Position numbers and translations under genes: made by a program. Of a DNA stretch of 64,000 nucleotides, positions 14,535-29,070 are shown piece after piece. The stretch's first letter is position 1, and each line of letters opens with the position of its first letter. The stretch comes from an uncultured Pelagibacteraceae bacterium. Lineage in GTDB: Bacteria; Pseudomonadota; Alphaproteobacteria; Pelagibacterales; Pelagibacteraceae. The stretch lies in the NCBI GenBank assembly GCA_902519945.1, contig CABYLY010000004.1, positions 1-64,000 on the forward strand, given 5' to 3'. Below the pieces are notes generated by a model that made no database searches, was not told where the DNA came from, and saw only the letters and a list, made by a program, of their open reading frames with translations.

Positions 14535-15695
14535 ATGAATATACACGAGCATCAAGCTAAGCAAATTTTAAAACAATTTGGTGCAACAATACCTGAGGGT
14601 GTTTTTGGTTTTACAGTTGAAGAGCTTTTAGAAAAATGTAAGTCATTAAAAACAGAAAAATATGTTTTAAAGGCTCAAATACATGCAGGTGGAAGAGGAA
14701 AAGCAGGTGGTGTCAAAATTTTAGATAATTTAGATGAGCTTGAAAAATCAGCTAAAGAGCTTCTAGGAAAAAAACTTGTAACACATCAAACAGGGCCAGA
14801 GGGAAGAGAAGTAAAAAGACTTTATGTAGAAGCATCCTCAAATATTGAAAATGAATTTTATTTATCATGTTTAGTAGATAGAGCTACATCAAAAATAGCA
14901 TTTATTACTAGTGACCAGGGTGGAATGGATATTGAAGAAGTTGCCATAAAATCACCAGATAAAATATTAACAAATAAAGTTGAACTTAATGATGAGATTT
15001 CAAGTGAGGAGTGTGAAAAAATTATAAAGATATTTAATTTAGATGGTAACTCCAAAATTGAAGCTATTTCTCTAATTAAATCAATCTATAAAATGTTTTT
15101 AAAAACAGATGCAAACATGGTTGAAATAAATCCTCTCATATTAACAAAAGAGAAGAAAATTGTTTGCTTAGATGCAAAAGTTAATTTTGATAGTAACGCT
15201 TTGTTTAGACATCCAGAAATTCAAGAGCTCAGAGATTTAAATGAGGAAGATCCTGCAGAAATTGAAGCTAGTAAGCATGATCTTGCTTACATAAAACTAG
15301 ATGGAAATATCGGGTGTATGGTTAATGGTGCTGGTTTAGCAATGGCTACAATGGATATAATTAAATTATATGGTGAAGAACCAGCAAATTTTTTAGATGT
15401 TGGGGGTGGAGCTTCTAAAGAAAAAGTTTCTGCAGCTTTCAAGATTATTTTATCAGATAAAAATGTTAAGGGAATTTTGATTAATATTTTTGGTGGAATA
15501 ATGAGATGTGATGTTCTTGCTCAAGGTGTAGTAGATGCAGCAAAGGAAATAAATATCGAGGTACCGTTAGTTGTCAGATTGGCAGGTACAAATTTTAAAG
15601 AAGGAAAAGAAATATTGGATAATTCTGGTCTTAAATTGATTTCTGCTGAAAACCTTGATGATGCAGCAAAAAAAATTGTTGAGGCTATTAAATAA
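14535..15695 (+). CDS. sucC: succinyl-CoA synthetase beta subunit
   Basis: MNIHEHQAKQILKQFGA; HAGGRGKAGGVK; INIFGGIMRCDVLAQGV. Confidence 0.97.
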   Translation: MNIHEHQAKQILKQFGATIPEGVFGFTVEELLEKCKSLKTEKYVLKAQIHAGGRGKAGGVKILDNLDELEKSAKELLGKKLVTHQTGPEGREVKRLYVEASSNIENEFYLSCLVDRATSKIAFITSDQGGMDIEEVAIKSPDKILTNKVELNDEISSEECEKIIKIFNLDGNSKIEAISLIKSIYKMFLKTDANMVEINPLILTKEKKIVCLDAKVNFDSNALFRHPEIQELRDLNEEDPAEIEASKHDLAYIKLDGNIGCMVNGAGLAMATMDIIKLYGEEPANFLDVGGGASKEKVSAAFKIILSDKNVKGILINIFGGIMRCDVLAQGVVDAAKEINIEVPLVVRLAGTNFKEGKEILDNSGLKLISAENLDDAAKKIVEAIK

Positions 15696-16571
15696 ATGTC
15701 AGTTTTAGTAAACAAGGACACCAGATTAATTTGCCAAGGATTTACAGGATCTCATGGTTCTTTTCATTCTGAACAAGCCATAAAGTATGGAACGAAACTA
15801 GTTGGTGGTGTTACACCAAAAAAAGGTGGTCAAAAACATTTGGGATTACCAGTTTTTAATTCTGTTAAAGAGGCAAAAGATGCTGAGGGTGCAAATGCTA
15901 CTATGATATATGTACCAGCTAAATTTGCTGCTTCAGCAATTTTAGAGGCTATAGAAGCATCTATTGAACTTATTGTGTGTATAACTGAAGGTATTCCAAT
16001 TCAGGATATGTTAAGGGTAAAACAAAAATTATCAAAATCAAAATGCAGGTTGATAGGTCCAAATTGCCCAGGAATAATAACTCCAGAGGAATGTAAGATT
16101 GGTATAATGCCAGGTAATATTCACAAAAGAGGAAGTGTAGGTATAGTATCGAGATCAGGTACTTTAACTTATGAAGCAGTTGCTCAAACTACTGAAAATG
16201 GTTTAGGACAATCAACTTGCATAGGTATAGGTGGCGACCCAATTAATGGCACTAATTTTATTGATTGCTTAGAATTATTTTTAAATGATGAGGAAACTCA
16301 GTCTATCCTAATGATCGGTGAGATAGGAGGGACTGCGGAAGAGGAAGCTGCAGACTTTATTAAAAGTCATAAAATAAAAAAACCAATTGTCGGATTTATT
16401 GCTGGTATTACAGCCCCACCAGGGCGAAGAATGGGTCATGCAGGAGCAATTATTTCTGGAGGCAAAGGGGGAGCAAAAGATAAGATGAAAAAGATGGAAG
16501 ATTGTGGAATTACAATGGCGAATTCCCCGTCAAAAATTGGAAAAACATTATTCGATAAATTGTCTGATTGA
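15696..16571 (+). CDS. sucD: succinyl-CoA synthetase alpha subunit
   Basis: [59 protein letters not shown]. Confidence 0.97.
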   Translation: MSVLVNKDTRLICQGFTGSHGSFHSEQAIKYGTKLVGGVTPKKGGQKHLGLPVFNSVKEAKDAEGANATMIYVPAKFAASAILEAIEASIELIVCITEGIPIQDMLRVKQKLSKSKCRLIGPNCPGIITPEECKIGIMPGNIHKRGSVGIVSRSGTLTYEAVAQTTENGLGQSTCIGIGGDPINGTNFIDCLELFLNDEETQSILMIGEIGGTAEEEAADFIKSHKIKKPIVGFIAGITAPPGRRMGHAGAIISGGKGGAKDKMKKMEDCGITMANSPSKIGKTLFDKLSD

Positions 16572-16607
16572 AAAATTTCTTCGTAGGTTTATATTGATCA
16601 GAACATA

Positions 16608-19481
16608 ATGTCTTCTACTAAAAATTTTGAATTAAAAGAAACTGCTTTTCTAAGTAAATCAAATAGTAACTTTATTGAGGAAATGTATTTAAAGTTCGTA
16701 AATAATGATCCAGAACTTCCTGATAGTTGGAGGAATTATTTTAGCGAAATTGGTGATGATGAAGATATAATTGTAAAAGAAATTAATGGCCCGTCATGGA
16801 GCCCTTCAAAAAAAGTCTCAATTAATAAGCACCTAAATTTTAAAAATGAAAATTCAGAACAAAGTAGTATTGACCTAATAAAGTCCAACGCTAATTCTAT
16901 TAAAGCTGTTGCAATGATAAGGTCATATAGACAAAGGGGTCATTTAATTGCAAAACTAGATCCGTTAGGTTTGCTTAAGAGCGATTATTTGGATGAGCTT
17001 CACCCAGAGTCTTATGGATTTAAAAAAGAAGACTATCAAAAAAATATTTTTCTAGATGGTGTCATTAATAAAAAAAATTCAAATATTAACGAAATACTCA
17101 AATTTTTAAAAGAAAAGTATTGTGGTTCATTAGGTTATGAATACATGCATATTTCAAATCCCTCTGAAAGAAAATGGTTTAGAGATCGTGTTGAAAAAAC
17201 AGATGATTTCAAGTTTACGCAAAATGGTAAAGAGGCAATTCTTAATAAACTCATCCAAGCAGAAGGTTTTGAAAAATTTCTTCATACTAAATATGTTGGA
17301 ACTAAAAGATTTGGTCTTGATGGAGGTGAAAGCTTAATTCCTGCACTTGAGCAAATAATTAAGATTGGTGGTCAGTCAAAAGTTAAAGAAGTTAAGATTG
17401 GTATGTCTCATAGGGGTCGACTTAATGTGTTGGCTAATGTTCTTCAAAAATCTTACAAAAGAATATTTAATGAGTTTGCTGGAGAAATAAGTTCAAAATC
17501 AAAAGATGATACTGGAGATGTTAAATATCATTTAGGTGCATCCTCTAATAGAGAGTTTGATGGAAATTCAGTTCACGTAAGTTTAACAGATAATCCTTCA
17601 CATTTAGAGGCGGTTAATCCAGTTGTTTTAGGGCAAACAAGAGCAAAGCAATTTTTTCACAAAGATAAAGAAAGAAAAAAAGTAATTCCAATTTTGATTC
17701 ATGGAGATGCAGCTTTCGCTGGACAAGGAGTGGTCGCTGAATGTTTTGCAATGTCTGGTTTACCCGGGCATAATACTGGTGGCACAATTCATATAATTAT
17801 AAACAACCAAATAGGTTTTACAACAAGCCCAAGATTTGCAAGATCCTCACCTTACCCTTCTGATGTTGCTAAAATGGTCGAGGCTCCAATTATTCATGTA
17901 AATGGTGATGATCCTGAGGCTGTAGTTTATGCTGCAAGGATCGCAACAGATTTTAGGTTAAAATTTAATAGAGATGTTGTTATTGACTTAATTTGTTATA
18001 GAAGATTTGGCCACAACGAAGGAGACGAACCTTCTTTCACGCAGCCGCTTATGTATAAAAAGATAAGATCTCACCCTTCAACAATTAAAGTTTATGGTGA
18101 AAAATTAGTCAATGAGGGCTCAATAACTAAAGATTATTTAAATAACAGTATTAAGGGATTTAAGGATTTATTAGATGATCAGTTCAAAAATGCAAAAAAT
18201 TATAAGCCAAAGATAGAGTGGTTTGAGGGAACCTGGTCTAGATATAAGCCAGAGCGAGGAAAAGATAAGAGAGGAGTAACAGGATCTGATACTAAAAAGT
18301 TGAGAAATATTTCTGATAAAATAAATACAATACCATCAGAAATAAATATTCATAAAACTATTACGAAAGTTTTAGACAATCGAAAATTGATGGTATCTAA
18401 AGGCAAAGGAATAGATTGGTCTACAGCTGAAGCACTTGCTTTTGGATCATTGCTGGAAGAGGGTTATCCTGTAAGACTTGTAGGCCAAGACTCAGGTAGA
18501 GGAACATTTAGTCAAAGACATTCTGTTCTAAGAAATCAAATTGATAACTCAAGATATGTCCCTTTAAATAATATTTCAAATAAACAAAAAAATTTTGAAA
18601 TAGTTGACAGTTTTTTGTCAGAACTAGCTGTTTTAGGATTTGAATATGGATATAGTTTAGTTGAACCAAATACTCTTACTATCTGGGAAGCGCAATTTGG
18701 AGATTTTGCCAATGGTGCGCAAGTGGTCATCGATCAATTTATAGCTTCTGGAGAGAGAAAGTGGTCTAGAGCATCGGGTTTGGTCATGTTACTACCCCAT
18801 GGGTATGAAGGTCAGGGACCTGAACACTCATCAGCAAGATTAGAGAGGTTTTTGCAGCTGTGTTCAAACGATAACATGCAAGTAATGAATTGTACAACAC
18901 CTGCAAATTATTTTCATGCCCTGAGAAGACAAATGCATAGAGATTTTAGGAAACCTTTAATAATTATGACGCCCAAATCTTTATTAAGACACAAACATTG
19001 TATTTCTGATTTGGATGATTTTAATAAAAAGAATTCTTTTCATAGAGTTTTATGGGATCACGCTATAGATCCAAAAACTAAAGGATTTATAAAATTAAAA
19101 AAAGCTAAAAAAATTGAAAAAGTGATTCTCTGTTCTGGTAAAGTTTACTTTGATTTACTTGAAGCAAGAGAAAAAATAAAAAAAAATGATGTTGTAATTT
19201 TTAGAATTGAACAACTTTACCCTTTTCCAGCAAAAGCACTTGCAACAGAGTTAAAACCTTATGCGAAAAATGCAAAATTTTATTGGTGCCAAGAAGAACC
19301 AAAAAATATGGGTGCTTGGTTTTCAGTCAGAGATTATATCCAATGGACATTAGATAATATAAAGGCTAAGAATAATAAGATTTCTTATATTGGAAGAAGT
19401 CCAGACGCATCACCTGCTACAGGATATGCTAAAAGACATATTGCACAACAACAAGAAATTATAAAGAAAGTTTTTGAGTAA
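16608..19481 (+). CDS. sucA: 2-oxoglutarate dehydrogenase E1 component
   Basis: IGMSHRGRLNVL, HGDAAFAGQGVVAE, RRFGHNEGDEPSFTQPLMYK, HGYEGQGPEHSSARLERFLQLC. Confidence 0.97.
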   Translation: MSSTKNFELKETAFLSKSNSNFIEEMYLKFVNNDPELPDSWRNYFSEIGDDEDIIVKEINGPSWSPSKKVSINKHLNFKNENSEQSSIDLIKSNANSIKAVAMIRSYRQRGHLIAKLDPLGLLKSDYLDELHPESYGFKKEDYQKNIFLDGVINKKNSNINEILKFLKEKYCGSLGYEYMHISNPSERKWFRDRVEKTDDFKFTQNGKEAILNKLIQAEGFEKFLHTKYVGTKRFGLDGGESLIPALEQIIKIGGQSKVKEVKIGMSHRGRLNVLANVLQKSYKRIFNEFAGEISSKSKDDTGDVKYHLGASSNREFDGNSVHVSLTDNPSHLEAVNPVVLGQTRAKQFFHKDKERKKVIPILIHGDAAFAGQGVVAECFAMSGLPGHNTGGTIHIIINNQIGFTTSPRFARSSPYPSDVAKMVEAPIIHVNGDDPEAVVYAARIATDFRLKFNRDVVIDLICYRRFGHNEGDEPSFTQPLMYKKIRSHPSTIKVYGEKLVNEGSITKDYLNNSIKGFKDLLDDQFKNAKNYKPKIEWFEGTWSRYKPERGKDKRGVTGSDTKKLRNISDKINTIPSEINIHKTITKVLDNRKLMVSKGKGIDWSTAEALAFGSLLEEGYPVRLVGQDSGRGTFSQRHSVLRNQIDNSRYVPLNNISNKQKNFEIVDSFLSELAVLGFEYGYSLVEPNTLTIWEAQFGDFANGAQVVIDQFIASGERKWSRASGLVMLLPHGYEGQGPEHSSARLERFLQLCSNDNMQVMNCTTPANYFHALRRQMHRDFRKPLIIMTPKSLLRHKHCISDLDDFNKKNSFHRVLWDHAIDPKTKGFIKLKKAKKIEKVILCSGKVYFDLLEAREKIKKNDVVIFRIEQLYPFPAKALATELKPYAKNAKFYWCQEEPKNMGAWFSVRDYIQWTLDNIKAKNNKISYIGRSPDASPATGYAKRHIAQQQEIIKKVFE

Positions 19482-19487
19482 ATATTG

Positions 19488-20774
19488 ATGACTGAAAAAA
19501 TATTAGTTCCAGTGCTTGGGGAAAGTATTACGGAAGCCACTGTTTCTAAATGGCTTAAAAATGAAGGTGATACCGTTGAGGCTGATGAGCCGATTGTCGA
19601 ATTAGAAACAGATAAAGTAAATTTAGAGGTTCCATCACCAGTGTCAGGTACTCTCACAAAAATTAATTCTAAGAGTGGATCAGTAGTGGAAGTGGGGGCT
19701 GATTTAGGATCTGTTTCTGAAAGTGAGACAGCGTCTGAAAAAACTGTAGAGATAAAAAAAATTAAACCAACAACTAAAATTGAAAAAGATAATGAAGTAA
19801 ATACGAATGATAAAGATGAAGATATTGAGGTTTTTGATGAAATTATTGAAGAAGAAAAGCCATTAGTTCTAACTCAAGAGGTTAAAGATAAACCTGCTGA
19901 AATTAAGACAAAAATTGATCAAACATTATCTCCAGCAGTAAGAAAAATTGTAACTGAAAATAAAATTGATATTAGCTCAGTTAAAGGATCTGGAAAAGAT
20001 GGAAGAGTATTAAAAGGTGATTTAATTAACTTAATGGGAGTAAGCCCACCTCCTTCTGAAAGAAAAATTAAATATGGTCAAGAAGAAAGAATTAAAATGA
20101 CTAGATTAAGACAAACCATTGCAAAAAGATTAAAACAAGCACAAGATAATGCAGCGCTACTCACAACTTTTAATGAAGTTGATATGTCCAATGTTATTGA
20201 AATGAGAAAAGAAAACCAAGATGATTTTCAAAATCGTTATGGAATTAAATTAGGTTTTATGTCTTTTTTTGTAAAAGCATCCATAGTAGCATTAAAAAAC
20301 TTTCCAGCAATTAATGCTGAAATTGAAAACGATACAATTGTTTATAAAAACTATTATAATATAAGTTTTGCAGTTGGTACTGAAAAAGGGTTAGTCGTGC
20401 CTGTACTAAAAAATGCTGATGAATTATCATTTGCAGATATTGAAAAAAATATTAAAGACATTTCAGATAAAGCAAAAAATGGAAAGCTTACAATTGAAGA
20501 TCTTCAAGGAGGAACTTTTACTATAAGTAATGGTGGTGTGTACGGTTCAATGCTTTCAACTCCTATTCTTAATTTACCACAATCAGGTGTTCTAGGAATG
20601 CACAACATAGTTGATAGGCCAGTTGTAGTTGATGGGGAGATTAAGGTCAGACCTGTTATGTATTTGGCTTTATCTTATGACCATAGAATCGTTGATGGCA
20701 AAGAATCTGTATCTTTTTTGAAAATGATTAAAGAAAATTTAGAGGAACCAAGAAGACTATTTTTAGATATTTAA
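19488..20774 (+). CDS. sucB: 2-oxoglutarate dehydrogenase E2 component (dihydrolipoamide succinyltransferase)
   Basis: Lipoyl motif [15 protein letters not shown]-terminal [18 protein letters not shown]; a TTG at 19485 extends the ORF by one codon but ATG 19488 is the likelier start. Confidence 0.95.
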   Translation: MTEKILVPVLGESITEATVSKWLKNEGDTVEADEPIVELETDKVNLEVPSPVSGTLTKINSKSGSVVEVGADLGSVSESETASEKTVEIKKIKPTTKIEKDNEVNTNDKDEDIEVFDEIIEEEKPLVLTQEVKDKPAEIKTKIDQTLSPAVRKIVTENKIDISSVKGSGKDGRVLKGDLINLMGVSPPPSERKIKYGQEERIKMTRLRQTIAKRLKQAQDNAALLTTFNEVDMSNVIEMRKENQDDFQNRYGIKLGFMSFFVKASIVALKNFPAINAEIENDTIVYKNYYNISFAVGTEKGLVVPVLKNADELSFADIEKNIKDISDKAKNGKLTIEDLQGGTFTISNGGVYGSMLSTPILNLPQSGVLGMHNIVDRPVVVDGEIKVRPVMYLALSYDHRIVDGKESVSFLKMIKENLEEPRRLFLDI

Positions 20775-22175
20775 ATGACAGACAAATTTCAAGTAGTGGT
20801 AATTGGTGGTGGACCTGGAGGCTATGTTTGTGCAATTAGACTGGCGCAATTAGGTCTTAAAACTGCATGCATAGAGTCTAGAGGTTCATTAGGTGGTACT
20901 TGTTTAAATGTTGGATGTATACCCTCTAAGAGTTTGTTAAACTTATCAGAGGAGTTTCATAACGCACAAAACCTATCAAATAAAGGAATTGAAATAGGTG
21001 AAGTAAAGTTAAATTTACCTAAAATGATGAAAAATAAAGATAAAGCAGTCACGATTTTAACTAAAGGCGTGGAATTTCTTTTAAAAAAAAATAAAGTTAC
21101 TTATTTTAAAGGCATTGGTAGTTTTAAATCTAAAAATGATATCTTAATCAAGGATCACGAGAATAAAGAAAAAGTAATTCAAACAGAAAATACAGTAATT
21201 GCAACTGGATCAGTTTCAGTATCTCTACCAGGTGTCGAAATAGATGAAAAGATAATTGTTTCTTCAACAGGGGCATTAAAATTAGAAAAAGTGCCAAAAA
21301 AATTAGTTGTTGTTGGTGGAGGATATATAGGATTAGAGATGGGCTCTGTTTGGTCTAGACTTGGGTCAGAAGTTCACGTGATTGAGTATTTAGATCATAT
21401 TACTCCTGGTATGGATAAAGAAATTTCAAATGAGTTTATGAAAATTTTAAAAAAGCAGGGAATAAATTTTCATATGCAGCACAAAGTTGAAAAGATTAAG
21501 AAGAATAACAATAATGCAGTAGTCTCGACTATAAGTAGCGAAGGTACTAAAAAAGATTTTGAATGTGACGTTGTACTAATCTCTGTTGGAAGAAAACCAA
21601 ATACTGAGGGACTCAATCTTCAAAAAATTGGTGTAGAGTTAGATGAAAAAAAGAGGATAAAAACAGATAAAAATTTTAAAACTAATCAAGATAATATTTA
21701 TGCTATTGGAGATGTAATTAGTGGACCAATGTTAGCCCATAAAGCTGAGGATGAGGGGATAGCAGCTGCAGAAAATATAGCAGGTCAATCAGGTCATGTT
21801 AATTATGATACTATCCCAGGGGTTATTTATACTAGTCCAGAAGTTGCATCTATTGGAAAAACAGAGGAACAATTAAAAGAATTAAATGTAAAATATAAAA
21901 TAGGAAAATTTTCTTTTATGGCAAATTCAAGAGCTAAGGCTATTGACGACACAGATGGTTTTGTAAAAATTCTTGCAGATGAAAAAACTGATAAGGTATT
22001 AGGAGCACACCTAATTGGTCCTCACGCAGGTGAATTGATAGGAGAAATTGGGATTGCAATGGAGTTTGGTGGAAGTTCTGAGGATATTGCAAGAACTTGT
22101 CATGCTCACCCTACCTTTTCAGAAGCAGTCAAAGAAGCAGCATTATCTGTTGATAAAAGGGCAATTCACTCTTAA
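20775..22175 (+). CDS. lpdA: dihydrolipoyl dehydrogenase (E3)
   Basis: VVIGGGPGGYVCAIRLAQLG; GGTCLNVGCIPSKSLL; HAHPTFSEAVKEAAL. Confidence 0.96.
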   Translation: MTDKFQVVVIGGGPGGYVCAIRLAQLGLKTACIESRGSLGGTCLNVGCIPSKSLLNLSEEFHNAQNLSNKGIEIGEVKLNLPKMMKNKDKAVTILTKGVEFLLKKNKVTYFKGIGSFKSKNDILIKDHENKEKVIQTENTVIATGSVSVSLPGVEIDEKIIVSSTGALKLEKVPKKLVVVGGGYIGLEMGSVWSRLGSEVHVIEYLDHITPGMDKEISNEFMKILKKQGINFHMQHKVEKIKKNNNNAVVSTISSEGTKKDFECDVVLISVGRKPNTEGLNLQKIGVELDEKKRIKTDKNFKTNQDNIYAIGDVISGPMLAHKAEDEGIAAAENIAGQSGHVNYDTIPGVIYTSPEVASIGKTEEQLKELNVKYKIGKFSFMANSRAKAIDDTDGFVKILADEKTDKVLGAHLIGPHAGELIGEIGIAMEFGGSSEDIARTCHAHPTFSEAVKEAALSVDKRAIHS

Positions 22176-22216
22176 TTATATTTTAGAAATTTAAAGTATA
22201 TTCTAATATTTTACTA

Positions 22217-24172
22217 ATGAAGTTTCCGATTCTTTTACCTAATATATTTAATTATCCCTTCACATATGAGAGTGACTTTCAACTGAAAATTGGTGATTTT
22301 GTTGAAGTTCCTTTTGGTAAATCAAAATCAATTGGCGTAGTTTGGAATGAGTTTGAGAAAAGTAATAATAAACATTTTAAAACGAAAAAGATAATCAAGA
22401 AATTAGACATTCCTACTTTAAAAAAAAATATAATTGAATTTTTAAATTGGTTTTCTGATTATAATATAGTTCCAAAAGGAATGGCCCTTAAGTTAGTTTT
22501 ATTAGGGGGTAAGCCAGTAAAAATTTTTGAAAAGAAATTTTACCAAAATTTCCATTCTAAGATAAAAAAAAATTCTATTAAATTTACCTCAGAACAAAAA
22601 GAGGCTTTAAATCAAATGAATTTATCTAATAAAAAATTTAAAGTGCATGTTTTGCAGGGTATAACTGGATCAGGTAAGACAATAGTTTATTTTGAGGTCT
22701 TAAAAAAAATTTTAAAAGAGGGATACCAAGGTTTAATTTTACTTCCAGAAATTGGTTTGACGGGTCAGTTTGAAAAAAAATTTATTGAGTTTTTTGGATT
22801 TAAGCCAGCAATTTGGCATTCTGGAATTACAAAAAAGAATAAAGAAATTATTTGGAGTGGTGTTATTAATGAGAAAATCAAAATTGTAATTGGTGCAAGA
22901 TCATCGTTATTTCTACCATTCAAAAATTTAGGTTTGATAATAGTTGATGAGGAGCATGACCAATCCTATAAACAAGATGAGGGAATTATTTATAATGCAA
23001 GAGATATGGCGATATCTAGAGCTTCGTTTGAAAATATTCCAATTAATTTGATAACCTCAGTACCATCAGTCGAGACCTACACAAATATAAAAAAAAATAA
23101 ATATAATCTCTCAAAGTTAGAAAAAAGATATCAAAATGCCTCTTTACCAAATTATGAAATTATTAACATGAATAATGTTAAATTAGAAAAACAATCTTGG
23201 ATTTCAAAGGAGATAATTAATAAGGTAAGTTTCCATTTAGAAAAGAAACATCAGGTCTTATTTTTTTTAAACAGAAGAGGTTTTTCACCAAACGTTTTCT
23301 GTAAAAAATGCTTGAGTGTATTTTCCTGTCCCCATTGTTCTATAAATCTTGTTTATCATAAAAATAAAGATAACCTACTTTGTCATTACTGTGGTTTCAA
23401 AACTTCTCTTAAAAGAAGTTGTGCTCAAGAAGGGAGCTGTAATTTTATATTTAGTGGACCTGGTGTTGAGAGGATTTCAGATGAAGTCAAAAAAAATTTC
23501 CCATCTAAAAAGATTGAAATTTTTTCGAGTGATACGATGAATAAAAAAAGCTCTAAATTTAAATTGGAAAAAATAATAAATAATGAAGTTGATATATTAG
23601 TTGGAACTCAATTAATTTCTAAAGGATTTCACTTTCCTAATTTAAATTGTATTGTAGTAATTGATATTGATTTATCATCTCATGGACATGATTTGAGAGG
23701 TGCAGAAAAAAATCTGCAGTTATATCACCAACTTTCTGGAAGAGCAGGGCGAACTGGTGAACCTTCAACAGTTTATTTTCAAACTTACAATACAAATGAA
23801 AAAATGATTTTAGATATAACAAATAAAAATCCAGATATTTTTTTAGATAAAGAGGTTGAAATCAGAAAAAAAAACAATCTACCTCCCTTTCAAAGGTTTA
23901 TTTCATTAATTTTAACAGGTGAGAATGAAAACAAATTAGAGAAAGAAGCGATACGATTTAAATTATTCTTAAAAAACAAGATCGATGGTAAAATCTTAGG
24001 TCCTGTAATTGCTCCAATTTTTAGATTAAAAAAAAAATATCGTATAAGACTTTTAATTAGAGGCTCTAAAACTTTAAAATTACAGAACTCGTTAGCCTCA
24101 ATAATTCCAAAATTTAAATTTTTACCAGGAATAAAACTTTCAGTTGATGTTGATCCAATTAGCTTCAATTAA
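22217..24172 (+). CDS. priA: primosomal protein N' (replication restart helicase)
   Basis: Walker A GITGSGKT, DEEHDQSYKQ, zinc-binding cysteines (CKKCLSVFSCPHCSINL...CHYCG), GRAGRTGEP. Confidence 0.93.
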   Translation: MKFPILLPNIFNYPFTYESDFQLKIGDFVEVPFGKSKSIGVVWNEFEKSNNKHFKTKKIIKKLDIPTLKKNIIEFLNWFSDYNIVPKGMALKLVLLGGKPVKIFEKKFYQNFHSKIKKNSIKFTSEQKEALNQMNLSNKKFKVHVLQGITGSGKTIVYFEVLKKILKEGYQGLILLPEIGLTGQFEKKFIEFFGFKPAIWHSGITKKNKEIIWSGVINEKIKIVIGARSSLFLPFKNLGLIIVDEEHDQSYKQDEGIIYNARDMAISRASFENIPINLITSVPSVETYTNIKKNKYNLSKLEKRYQNASLPNYEIINMNNVKLEKQSWISKEIINKVSFHLEKKHQVLFFLNRRGFSPNVFCKKCLSVFSCPHCSINLVYHKNKDNLLCHYCGFKTSLKRSCAQEGSCNFIFSGPGVERISDEVKKNFPSKKIEIFSSDTMNKKSSKFKLEKIINNEVDILVGTQLISKGFHFPNLNCIVVIDIDLSSHGHDLRGAEKNLQLYHQLSGRAGRTGEPSTVYFQTYNTNEKMILDITNKNPDIFLDKEVEIRKKNNLPPFQRFISLILTGENENKLEKEAIRFKLFLKNKIDGKILGPVIAPIFRLKKKYRIRLLIRGSKTLKLQNSLASIIPKFKFLPGIKLSVDVDPISFN

Positions 24173-24216
24173 AGCCCAAAAAAAAACTGTTTTTAGCCAA
24201 TGAGTTACTTGAAGAC

Positions 24217-24222
24217 TATAAT
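24217..24222 (+). promoter_or_regulatory. possible -10 element (TATAAT) upstream of atpHAGDC
   Basis: Perfect TATAAT in the 107 bp priA-atpH intergenic region; no convincing -35 at ideal spacing. Confidence 0.3.
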
Positions 24223-24279
24223 GGCATATGCTAATTAAATCCTGATTTTAAAAAATTCATTTACATTTAGAGGTAAAAA

Positions 24280-24837
24280 TTGAGTAAAAATAAAGGATTT
24301 TCCGATACTACTGCTAACAGATATTCATTAGCTCTATATGAACTGGCTGAAGAAGCAAATGTGCTAATTAAGGTTGAGGAAAATTCTAATATTTTTTTAA
24401 AACTAATTGTAACAAACAATGATTTTATAAGCTTAATAAAAAATCCTACAATTACCCAAGAAGTTTTAAACAATATAATTAATAAAATACAAGAAAACTT
24501 TCAATTCGATGCTTTATTTAAAAACTTTTTAAATTTTCTAATTCTAAAAAGAAGATTTTTTTATATTGAACAAATTCTTAAAAGCTTTAACGAAATTTGC
24601 TCAAAAAAAAGAGGTGAATTGAAAGCAGAAATTAATTCTGCAAAAAAACTATCACAAGATGAAGTTAATAAAATTTCAAGTGAATTATCTAATAGTTTTA
24701 AATCAAAAATTAAATTGAATTATAATCATGATGAAAGTTTGATTGGTGGACTGGTTGTTCAAGTTGGAAGTATAATGATTGACACATCCATTAAAAATAA
24801 ATTACAACAAATTGAAAACGAAATGATAGAGGCATAA
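24280..24837 (+). CDS. atpH: F1 ATP synthase delta subunit (TTG start)
   Basis: Position upstream of atpA; OSCP-like C-terminus [25 protein letters not shown]. Confidence 0.92.
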   Translation: MSKNKGFSDTTANRYSLALYELAEEANVLIKVEENSNIFLKLIVTNNDFISLIKNPTITQEVLNNIINKIQENFQFDALFKNFLNFLILKRRFFYIEQILKSFNEICSKKRGELKAEINSAKKLSQDEVNKISSELSNSFKSKIKLNYNHDESLIGGLVVQVGSIMIDTSIKNKLQQIENEMIEA

Positions 24838-24838
24838 T

Positions 24839-26377
24839 ATGGAAATTAATCCTTCGGAAGTGACAAAAATCTTAAAAGAACAAATAAAAAACTTTGGGGA
24901 GAAAGCTGAAATATCTGAGGTTGGACAAGTGCTTTCAGTTGGTGATGGTATTGCAAGAATTTATGGTTTGGACAACGTACAAGCTGGAGAAATGGTCGAA
25001 TTTTCAGATGGTTCAAAAGGCATGGCATTAAATCTTGAAAGCGAAAATGTTGGAGTTGTGATATTTGGAGATGATAGAAATATAAAAGAAGGTGATGTTG
25101 TGAAACGGACAGGTAGTATTGTCGATACTCCTGTTGGCAAAGAACTATTGGGAAGAGTTGTTGATGGCTTAGGAAATCCTATTGATGGAAAAGGTGCTTT
25201 AGATAAAGGTATAAAAAAAAGTAGAGTAGAGGTAAAAGCTCCAGGAATTATTCCAAGACAATCAGTGAGTGAACCAATGCAAACTGGCTTGAAATCAATT
25301 GATAGCCTTGTTCCAATAGGGAGAGGACAAAGAGAATTAATCATTGGAGATAGGCAAACAGGAAAAACAGCGGTTGCAATTGATGCGATTATAAATCAAA
25401 AAAAAATTAATGAAACTGGTGACGAAAAACAAAAACTTTATTGTATTTACGTAGCAGTTGGACAAAAAAGATCAACAGTAAGACAAATTCAAAAAACTCT
25501 TGAGGAGGCTGGCGCAATGGAATACACAACTATTGTCGCTGCAACAGCATCAGACTCAGCGCCTTTACAATTTTTAGCACCATACACAGGATGTGCTATG
25601 GGTGAATATTTTAGAGATAATGGTATGCATGCACTGATAATTTATGACGATTTGTCAAAACAAGCTGTAGCTTACAGACAAATGTCTCTTATACTTAGAA
25701 GACCTCCTGGAAGAGAGGCATATCCTGGTGATGTATTTTATCTTCACAGTAGATTACTAGAAAGAGCGGCAAAATTAAGTGATGAACATGGTGGAGGTTC
25801 CCTCACAGCTCTTCCAATAATAGAAACTCAAGGTGGAGATGTTTCGGCATATATTCCAACCAACGTGATTTCAATTACAGACGGACAAATTTTTTTAGAA
25901 ACGGAACTATTTAATCAAGGAATTAGACCTGCAATTAATGTTGGATTATCAGTCTCAAGGGTCGGATCAGCAGCTCAAACTAAGGCAATGAAAAAGGTAT
26001 CAGGTTCGATGAAACTTGAATTAGCACAATATAGAGAAATGGCTGCTTTTGCCCAATTTGGTTCTGATTTAGATGCTTCAACACAACAACTTTTAAACAG
26101 AGGTTCTAAATTAACTGAACTTCTAAAACAAAAACAATACACTCCAATGACTGTTGCAGAACAGGTGATATCGATATTTTGTGGAGTAAAAGGCTATTTA
26201 GATAATATTGATTTAAAGGATATTTCAGATTTTGAAAATAAAATAATTGATAGATGTAAATCTGAAAAACCTCAAATAATAGAGTCTATTTTAAGCTCAG
26301 GTAAACTAGAGGAACAAACTGAAAAAGACTTAATCGAAGTTATTACTAATTTAAAGGAAACATTTAAATCTCAATAA
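24839..26377 (+). CDS. atpA: F1 ATP synthase alpha subunit
   Basis: [13 protein letters not shown] Walker [34 protein letters not shown]. Confidence 0.98.
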   Translation: MEINPSEVTKILKEQIKNFGEKAEISEVGQVLSVGDGIARIYGLDNVQAGEMVEFSDGSKGMALNLESENVGVVIFGDDRNIKEGDVVKRTGSIVDTPVGKELLGRVVDGLGNPIDGKGALDKGIKKSRVEVKAPGIIPRQSVSEPMQTGLKSIDSLVPIGRGQRELIIGDRQTGKTAVAIDAIINQKKINETGDEKQKLYCIYVAVGQKRSTVRQIQKTLEEAGAMEYTTIVAATASDSAPLQFLAPYTGCAMGEYFRDNGMHALIIYDDLSKQAVAYRQMSLILRRPPGREAYPGDVFYLHSRLLERAAKLSDEHGGGSLTALPIIETQGGDVSAYIPTNVISITDGQIFLETELFNQGIRPAINVGLSVSRVGSAAQTKAMKKVSGSMKLELAQYREMAAFAQFGSDLDASTQQLLNRGSKLTELLKQKQYTPMTVAEQVISIFCGVKGYLDNIDLKDISDFENKIIDRCKSEKPQIIESILSSGKLEEQTEKDLIEVITNLKETFKSQ

Positions 26378-26381
26378 AATT

Positions 26382-28677
<2,296 letters not shown>

Positions 28678-28678
<1 letters not shown>

Positions 28679-29070
28679 TGAGCGAAGAGTTTAAAATTGA
28701 TATTGTAAATCCTGAAAAATATTTTTTAACCAAAGATGATGTGATTGAAGTTATAGTCCCTGCTTTTGAGGGTGAAATGGGAATTTTAAAAGATCATATC
28801 TCAATTATATCTTTTCTGAAACCAGGAATTATTACTGTACGTTCAAAGTCAAATGATGAGAAATTTTATGTTGAAGATGGAATCGTAGAATTTAAAAACA
28901 ATAATCTGTCAGTTTTGACTAGTAATATAATAAATATAAAAGATTTAGAAAAATCAAAACTACAAGATCTAATTAAAATAGCTGAGGCTGAGGCAAATAA
29001 ATCAGACATTAATGATCAAGTTAAATTTTTAGCAGATCAAAAGATAGACACTTTGAGGTCAATTAATTAA
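28678..29070 (+). CDS. atpC: F1 ATP synthase epsilon subunit
   Basis: VIVPAFEGEMGILKDHISIISFLKPGII; immediately after atpD. Confidence 0.93.

Noticed and set aside
24961-25344. 127-aa minus-strand ORF opposite atpA
   Set aside because: Proline/serine-rich antisense translation of a highly conserved gene; no start context or domain
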